Assembly: GCF_900100275.1 (NCBI RefSeq) | Contig: NZ_FNET01000003.1 | Span: 186,001-250,000 of the forward strand | Reading direction: 5' to 3' | From: Lentzea albidocapillata subsp. violacea | Lineage (GTDB): Bacteria > Actinomycetota > Actinomycetes > Mycobacteriales > Pseudonocardiaceae | DNA: 64,000 bases | In this document: piece after piece, positions 59,396 to 64,000 of the stretch | How positions within the stretch are numbered: the stretch's first letter is position 1 | Layout: each line of letters starts with the position of its first letter | Program-made: the position numbers and the translations under genes | Notes under the pieces: generated by a model | Database searches by the model: none | The model's input: the letters and a program-made list of their open reading frames with translations, nothing else | What the model was told of the DNA's origin: nothing

Positions 59396-60367
59396 GTGCC
59401 CGAGCTAGTAGTGCTGACCGAGCAACTGAACGCCCCGGTCCCCGGCGGGACCGGCCGCTACACGGCGGAGTTGCTCGCGGCGTTGGGGGAGAACGCCCCT
59501 CCCGGCTGGACCGTGACGACCGCGGCGACGGCCTGCGCCGACCGCGTGATCAGGCTGCCGCGCCGGGCGCTGGTGGCGTTGTGGGAACGCGGCCTGCCGC
59601 CGAAGCTCGGCCCGCACGTGCACGCCCCGACGCCGCTCGCGCCGCTGCCGGGTGCCGTCGTCACCGTGCACGACGTGGTGCCGTGGACGCACCCGGAGAC
59701 GCTGACTCCGCGCGGGGTCGCCTGGCACCGCAAGGTGATCGCGCGTGCTGCACGCGAGGCACGCGCTCTGGTGGTGCCGACGCAGGCCGTCGCGTCTCAA
59801 CTGGCGGAGTGCGTCCGTGTGGAAGTGCCGGTGCACGTGGTGCCCAACGGCGTGACGCGGCTGGTCGGCTCACCGGCCGATGACCTGCCCTCGTCGTACG
59901 TGCTCGCCGTCGGCACCGTGGAGCCGCGCAAGGGTTTCGGGTTGCTGGTGCGGGCGACCGAACGGCTTCGGGTGCCGCTGGTCGTGGTCGGTCCGCAGGG
60001 CTGGGGCGACGTCGACCTGCGCGCGCCGCACGTGACGTTGCTCGGCAGGGTGTCCGATGAGCGGCTCGCCTCGGTGCTGGCCGGTGCCTCGGTGCTCGCC
60101 GCGCCCAGCCTGGCGGAGGGTTTCGGGCTGCCGGTGCTGGAGGCGATGGCCGCCGGTGTGCCCGTCGTGCACTCCGACGACCCGGCTCTGGTGGAGGTCG
60201 CGGGCGGCGCCGGAACCGTCGTGCGGCGCGGCGACCTGGCGTCGTTGACGGAAGGTCTGCGCGCCGTTCTGGCGGATCCTCGTCACACCGTCGACGCCGG
60301 GATCACTCGCGCGAGTGAGTTCACCTGGGCAAAGACGGCACAGGGGGTGTGGGGAGCACACGGTTGA
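59396..60367 (+). CDS. Glycosyltransferase family 4
   Basis: 323 residues, GT-B. Gly-rich loop PVPGGTGRYTAELLAAL, TVHDVVPWTHPETL, YVLAVGTVEPRKGFGLLVRA and EGFGLPVLEAMAAG (EX7E). Short for the family but complete. GTG 59396 is the start. Likely co-expressed with the next two plus-strand transferases. Confidence 0.89.
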   Translation: MPELVVLTEQLNAPVPGGTGRYTAELLAALGENAPPGWTVTTAATACADRVIRLPRRALVALWERGLPPKLGPHVHAPTPLAPLPGAVVTVHDVVPWTHPETLTPRGVAWHRKVIARAAREARALVVPTQAVASQLAECVRVEVPVHVVPNGVTRLVGSPADDLPSSYVLAVGTVEPRKGFGLLVRATERLRVPLVVVGPQGWGDVDLRAPHVTLLGRVSDERLASVLAGASVLAAPSLAEGFGLPVLEAMAAGVPVVHSDDPALVEVAGGAGTVVRRGDLASLTEGLRAVLADPRHTVDAGITRASEFTWAKTAQGVWGAHG

Positions 60368-60381
60368 CGATCGGATTGCCG

Positions 60382-60408
60382 CATTCCCGCTAAACGCATT
60401 AGGGAATG
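60382..60408. promoter_or_regulatory. CATTCCC/GGGAATG inverted repeat at a glycosyltransferase start
   Basis: CATTCCC (60382-60388) and GGGAATG (60402-60408) form a perfect 7-bp inverted repeat with a 13-base spacer. The second arm contains the ATG at 60406. Could be an operator or a small regulatory hairpin. Confidence 0.35.
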
Positions 60409-61575
60409 ACATTACGCTTGCTGATCGTGCCGACCGCCGAGCCCAGCGTGCTGATCGACGCCACCGCGATCCCCGCAGACCGTGGTGGCGTCGGCCGTTA
60501 CGTGGATTCGCTCGTCGCGGCGCTGGACGCGGACGGGACCAGGCTCTCCGTCGTCTGCCAGCCGCGCGACGAGGAGCTGTTCACCAAGATCGCGCCGAAC
60601 GCCCGCGTGATCCGCGCCGCTGACGCCGTCGCCACCAGGACGGCCCGGCTGGCCTGGGAACAGACGACACTGCCGCGCCTGATCCGCACCCTCGGCGTGG
60701 ACGTGGTGCACTCACCGCACTACACGCTCCCGTTGGCCGGCAAGGCCGCCTCGGTCGTGACGCTGCACGACGCCACCTTCTTCACCGACCCGGTGCTGCA
60801 CTCGTCGGTGAAGGCCCGTTTCTTCCGCGCCTGGACCCGAGCGTCGTTGCGGCGCGCGGACCTGTGCGTGGTCCCGTCGCAGGCGACCGCCGACGAACTG
60901 GTGCGCGTCGCCGGGGCCGACCGCCGCGTCCTGCACATCGCCCAGCACGGCGTGGACACCGAACGCTTCCACCCGCCGTCACCGGACGAGGTCCTCGCGG
61001 TGCGCCGCAGCCTGTCCCTCGGCGACGCGCCGTACGTCGCGTTCCTGGGCGCCCTGGAACCGCGCAAGAACGTCCCGGCGCTGATCCGCGGCTTCGCGCA
61101 GGCGATGGTGGGCCGCGCCGAACCGCCCGCGCTGGTGCTGGCGGGCCAGCCCGGCTGGGACAGCCAGGTCGAGCGCGCCCTGGACTCCGTCCCGCACCGC
61201 ATCCGCGTGATCCGCGCCGGCTACCTGCCGTTCGAACAACTGGCGGGCTTCCTGGGCGGCGCCCAGCTGGTGGCGTACCCGTCTCTGGGCGAGGGCTTCG
61301 GACTGCCCGTGCTGGAGGCCATGGCCTGCGGCGCCTGCGTGCTCACTACCCGGCGCCTGTCGCTGCCCGAGGTGGGCGGCGAGGCCGTCGCGTACTGCGG
61401 CGTCGGCGCGGGCGACATCGCCGCCGCGATCGCCGACCTCCTGGACGACCCTGCCCGCCGTGCTTCGCTGGCCGCGTCGGGACAGCAGCGGGCCAAGGAC
61501 TTCTCGTGGGCCGTCAGCGCCGACCGCCACCGCCTGGCCTACGAGCGCGCGATGCTGGTGAGTCGCCGGCGTTGA
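60406..61575 (+). CDS. Glycosyltransferase family 4
   Basis: 389 residues, GT-B. VLIDATAIPADRGGVGRYVDSL near the N-terminus, TLHDATFFTDP, VAFLGALEPRKNVPALIRGF and EGFGLPVLEAMACG. Homologues usually begin close to VLIDATAI, so GTG 60448 is an alternative start to ATG 60406. Resembles mannosyl- or rhamnosyltransferases of envelope clusters. Followed by wbbL. Confidence 0.89.
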   Translation: MTLRLLIVPTAEPSVLIDATAIPADRGGVGRYVDSLVAALDADGTRLSVVCQPRDEELFTKIAPNARVIRAADAVATRTARLAWEQTTLPRLIRTLGVDVVHSPHYTLPLAGKAASVVTLHDATFFTDPVLHSSVKARFFRAWTRASLRRADLCVVPSQATADELVRVAGADRRVLHIAQHGVDTERFHPPSPDEVLAVRRSLSLGDAPYVAFLGALEPRKNVPALIRGFAQAMVGRAEPPALVLAGQPGWDSQVERALDSVPHRIRVIRAGYLPFEQLAGFLGGAQLVAYPSLGEGFGLPVLEAMACGACVLTTRRLSLPEVGGEAVAYCGVGAGDIAAAIADLLDDPARRASLAASGQQRAKDFSWAVSADRHRLAYERAMLVSRRR

Positions 61576-61583
61576 GCCGTCGC

Positions 61584-61589
61584 TAGGGT
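61584..61589 (+). promoter_or_regulatory. Predicted -10 box of a leaderless promoter (wbbL)
   Basis: TAGGGT is followed by seven bases and GTG 61597. It includes part of the earlier GTG at 61588, which argues against that earlier start. Confidence 0.55.
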
Positions 61590-61596
61590 GACGCGC

Positions 61597-62451
61597 GTGA
61601 ACTACGGCGACGGACTTGGTGTCGTGACGGTCACGTACTCGCCGGGCGAGACGCTGGCTCCCTTTGTGGACACCCTTGCGAAGGCCACCACCCGTCCGGC
61701 GCAGGTGATCCTCGCCGACAACGGGTCCACCGACGGGGTGCCGGAGTCCGTTGCGGCTTCGTATTCCCACGTCACTTTTCTGCCCACCGGCGGCAATCTC
61801 GGCTACGGCGGCGGCGCCAACCGCGGGGTCGCGGCGCTGGGTTCCGACGTCGGGTGGGTGCTGATCTCCAACCCCGACATCGAGTTCTCGCCCGGCAGCG
61901 TGGACGCGTTGATCGACGCGGCGCAGCGGTGGCCTCGGGGCGGGATGTTCGGGCCGCTGATCCGGGAACCCTCCGGGGAGATCTACCCGTCCGCCCGGTT
62001 GTTGCCCTCGCTGGGTCGTGGGGCCGGGCACGCGCTCTTCGGTGCCGTCTGGAAGTCGAACCCCTGGACTCGGGCCTATCGGCAGGAGAAGGCTCCGGTC
62101 GAGCGTTCCGCCGGGTGGTTGTCCGGGTCCTGTTTTCTGATGCGGCGTGAGGCTTTCGACTCCGTCGGCGGGTTCGACGAGCGGTACTTCATGTACTTCG
62201 AGGACGTCGACCTCGGGGAGCGCGTGGGTGCGGCCGGGTGGTTGAACGTCTACGTGCCCGATGCCGAGGTCACGCACATCGGGGGCCACTCGACCGCCCG
62301 GTCTTCGGACCGGATGTTGAAGGAGCACCATCGGAGTGCTTACCGGTACATGGCCGACCGGCATGCCGGGGTGTTGTGGGCGCCGTTCCGGGCGGTGCTG
62401 AAGGCCGGGCTTGCGTTGCGGGTGAAGATTCTCACGCGGAAGGCCCGCTGA
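61597..62451 (+). CDS. wbbL: Decaprenyl-PP-GlcNAc rhamnosyltransferase (WbbL-like, GT2)
   Basis: 284 residues. GT2 motifs GVVTVTYSPGETLAPFV, ILADNGSTDGVPESV, NLGYGGGANRG, ISNPDIEFSPGS and MYFEDVDLGERVG. In mycobacteria WbbL adds L-rhamnose from dTDP-rhamnose to GlcNAc-PP-decaprenol to build the arabinogalactan linker; it lies beside rmlD and manB there, as in this window. The start is set by the leaderless promoter. Assignment by pattern and context. Confidence 0.88.
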   Translation: MNYGDGLGVVTVTYSPGETLAPFVDTLAKATTRPAQVILADNGSTDGVPESVAASYSHVTFLPTGGNLGYGGGANRGVAALGSDVGWVLISNPDIEFSPGSVDALIDAAQRWPRGGMFGPLIREPSGEIYPSARLLPSLGRGAGHALFGAVWKSNPWTRAYRQEKAPVERSAGWLSGSCFLMRREAFDSVGGFDERYFMYFEDVDLGERVGAAGWLNVYVPDAEVTHIGGHSTARSSDRMLKEHHRSAYRYMADRHAGVLWAPFRAVLKAGLALRVKILTRKAR

Positions 62452-62457
62452 CTGCCT

Positions 62458-62844
62458 CTACATGTCGCCGCTCAGCCGTTGCGTCAGCGAGTTGCGGGAC
62501 TGCTGGTGGTTCGAGACCGTCGGGATCAGGCCCGGCCGGACCACCTGCGTGATCTCCGCGTCATCCGCCGGAGCCTGTTGCTGCGGCATCGGCTGCGTCG
62601 GCATGGGCTGCTGCGGTGTGTGGTGCGGTGGGCGCTGCGGCTGCTGGTGGCCCATCTGGGCGGGTGCGAGGATCATGGTCGAGTCCGGGTCTCGGCGTGG
62701 GTCCACGGCGTTGACCAGCGAGCGAGGGATCTGTTGGGTGTCGGAGCTGTCCATCGGGGACGTCATGTTGTCCGGCGTCACGATGTTCCGCCCACGTGCA
62801 CGGGCGCGGGCGAGCATGGCGTCGGCCCGGTCGCGGGGGTCCAT
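62458..62844 (-). CDS. Conserved hypothetical Pro/Gln-rich protein
   Basis: 128 residues. The N-terminus DPRDRADAMLARARARG and IVTPDNMTSPMDSSDTQQIPR looks ordered and conserved; the rest is a Pro/Gln/Met-rich disordered stretch ending NSLTQRLSGDM. From memory similar small proteins occur next to wbbL/manB in other Actinobacteria. Function unknown. ATG 62844 with AAGGAG upstream. Convergent with wbbL, six bases apart. Confidence 0.72.
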   Translation of the reverse strand: MDPRDRADAMLARARARGRNIVTPDNMTSPMDSSDTQQIPRSLVNAVDPRRDPDSTMILAPAQMGHQQPQRPPHHTPQQPMPTQPMPQQQAPADDAEITQVVRPGLIPTVSNHQQSRNSLTQRLSGDM

Positions 62845-62945
62845 GTCGGATTTAGCTCCTTGCCGGGACCAGATCCCATCTGACGATCTGCTTCGTGTCA
62901 GAGTATTCCGTCGAACGGCTCGCTGTAACGCGGAGGAGGAAAAAG

Positions 62946-64000
62946 GTGCACGGCGTCGAAGCTGTGGTGCTGGTCGGGGGCAAGGGCACTCGTCTTCGCC
63001 CGCTGACCCTGTCCGCTCCCAAGCCCATGCTCCCTACCGCGGGGGTGCCCTTTCTGACGCACCTGCTGTCGCGGATCAAGGAGGCCGGCATCACCCACGT
63101 GGTGCTGGGTACCAGTTACAAGGCCGAGGTGTTCGAGGAGTACTTCGGGGACGGATCGAGGCTCGGGCTGGAGCTCGAGTACGTGGTGGAAGAGGTGCCG
63201 CTGGACACGGCCGGGGCGATTCGCAACGTGGCGGACAAGCTGCGTGAGCCCGACGTGATGGTCTTCAACGGCGACATCCTGTCGGGCGTCGACCTGACGG
63301 GGATCGTGGACACGCACCGCAAGCACGAGGCGGACGTGACGCTGCACCTGGTGAAGGTGCAGGACCCCAGGGCGTTCGGGTGTGTGCCGACGGACGACGA
63401 AGGGCGCGTCCAGGCGTTCCTGGAGAAGACCGAGAACCCGCCGACGGACCAGATCAACGCCGGTTGCTACGTGTTCCGGCGTGAGGTGATCGACGCGATT
63501 CCCGCCGGACGGCCGGTGTCGGTGGAGCGCGAGACGTTCCCCGGGCTGCTGGAGGCCGGGAAGAGGTTGCAGGGGCACGTGGACGCCACGTACTGGCTGG
63601 ATCTCGGCAAGCCCGAGGCGTTTGTGCAGGGGTCCGCGGACCTCGTGCGCGGCGTTGCGCCGTCGGCGGCGGTCGCGCAGCCGGGTGACTACTTGGTGCT
63701 CGAAGGCTCTGCGGTGCACGAGGGCGCAACGCTCAAGGGCGGCAGCACGGTCGGTGCGAACTGCACGGTCGCGGACGGCGCTGTGCTCGATGGCGCGATC
63801 CTGTTCGACGGTGCCGTTGTCGGCGAGGGCGCGGTGGTCGAGCGTTCGATCGTGGGTGCCGGTGCGCTCGTGCAGGCCGGTGCGGTGCTCAAGGACGCCG
63901 TGGTCGGCGACTCCGCGGTGATCGGTGCGCGGTGTGAGTTGATCGGGGGAGCGCGGGTGTGGCCCGGCGTCGTGTTGCCCGAGGCCGGCGTGCGCTTCTC
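62946..64000 (+). CDS. manB: Mannose-1-phosphate guanylyltransferase, 3' end outside window
   Basis: 351 codons visible from GTG 62946 (GGAGGAAAAAG upstream). Nucleotidyltransferase domain: VVLVGGKGTRLRPLTLSAPKPML, FNGDILSGVDL, INAGCYVFRREV, VERETFPGLL, YWLDLGKPEAFVQG. A left-handed beta-helix tail with hexapeptide repeats begins near residue 255 (GSTVGANCTVADGAVLDGAI). Makes GDP-mannose for mannan, lipomannan and glycoprotein synthesis. Equivalent to Rv3264c. Cut by the window edge shortly before the expected end. Confidence 0.93.
   Translation, partial: MHGVEAVVLVGGKGTRLRPLTLSAPKPMLPTAGVPFLTHLLSRIKEAGITHVVLGTSYKAEVFEEYFGDGSRLGLELEYVVEEVPLDTAGAIRNVADKLREPDVMVFNGDILSGVDLTGIVDTHRKHEADVTLHLVKVQDPRAFGCVPTDDEGRVQAFLEKTENPPTDQINAGCYVFRREVIDAIPAGRPVSVERETFPGLLEAGKRLQGHVDATYWLDLGKPEAFVQGSADLVRGVAPSAAVAQPGDYLVLEGSAVHEGATLKGGSTVGANCTVADGAVLDGAILFDGAVVGEGAVVERSIVGAGALVQAGAVLKDAVVGDSAVIGARCELIGGARVWPGVVLPEAGVRF

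Overview
The window is a chromosomal segment of a high-GC actinobacterium, most likely of the order Pseudonocardiales (Lentzea/Saccharothrix-like; inference, no 16S gene is present). The evidence is the strong G/C third-position bias, the EspG/PPE-like/WXG100 and DUF3558 genes, the acyl-CoA carboxylase epsilon subunit, and a gene order that recalls, from memory, Mycobacterium tuberculosis Rv3264c-Rv3306c (amiA1, glpD2, lpdA, accA3, maf, accE5/accD5, birA, a PH-domain protein, a GtrA protein, purK, purE, fadE25, a TIGR03089 protein, cpsA, rmlD, wbbL, manB). No tRNA, rRNA, insertion sequence, prophage or CRISPR array was seen.

Layout. 0-9.7 kb: M20 amidohydrolase(s), a glycerol block (glpD divergent from glpFK), an operon with two class F sortases flanking a secreted protein, lpdA and a gamma-glutamylcyclotransferase-like gene. 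9.7-10.55 kb: a gene-free convergent gap holding a 125-bp foldback element and five 72-bp tandem repeats. 10.5-15.4 kb: an orphan EspG/PPE-like/WXG100/DUF3558 locus, a GNAT gene, a HAD protein with an apparent RraB-like domain, and a DUF1707 protein. 15.4-26.6 kb: the acyl-CoA carboxylase set (biotinylated alpha, beta, epsilon, BirA) with maf, two transporters, HMG-CoA lyase and a MaoC-like protein. 26.6-30.2 kb: YbaB, WXG100, CpnT-like TNT toxin and a putative immunity gene. 30.2-37.3 kb: hisN, a two-component system, two GtrA proteins, and an ECF sigma factor fused to an anti-sigma zinc finger and a large extracytoplasmic-type tail, divergent from a GGDEF-like protein. 37.4-42.6 kb: GntR-ABC operon, purK-purE, acyl-CoA dehydrogenase. 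42.6-48.6 kb: accessory stretch with a GntR/zinc-ribbon pair, ArsR-SRPBCC operon, tandem META-domain lipoproteins, an 80-residue repeat family with remnants, and DoxX. 48.6-64 kb: cell-envelope block with a TIGR03089 protein, two LCP proteins, rmlB-rmlD, five glycosyltransferases, wbbL, a small conserved protein and manB (cut by the window end).

How the genes fit together. The last 15 kb makes dTDP-rhamnose and probably GDP-mannose, transfers sugars including the rhamnose of the arabinogalactan linker, and attaches polymers to the wall through LCP ligases. The carboxylase subunits and their biotin ligase lie within 10 kb of each other. About sixteen genes have a TANNNT-like -10 hexamer 6-9 bases before an ATG/GTG start and no Shine-Dalgarno sequence, so leaderless transcription appears to be common here; this was used to choose several starts.

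Strongest candidates for new biology: the paired sortase operon in which one sortase has lost the catalytic His; the TNT toxin with Arg in place of the GGGxQ glutamine; the single-chain ECF/anti-sigma/extracellular protein; the GntR/zinc-ribbon pair with TCTATATAGA operators; and the 125-bp foldback element.
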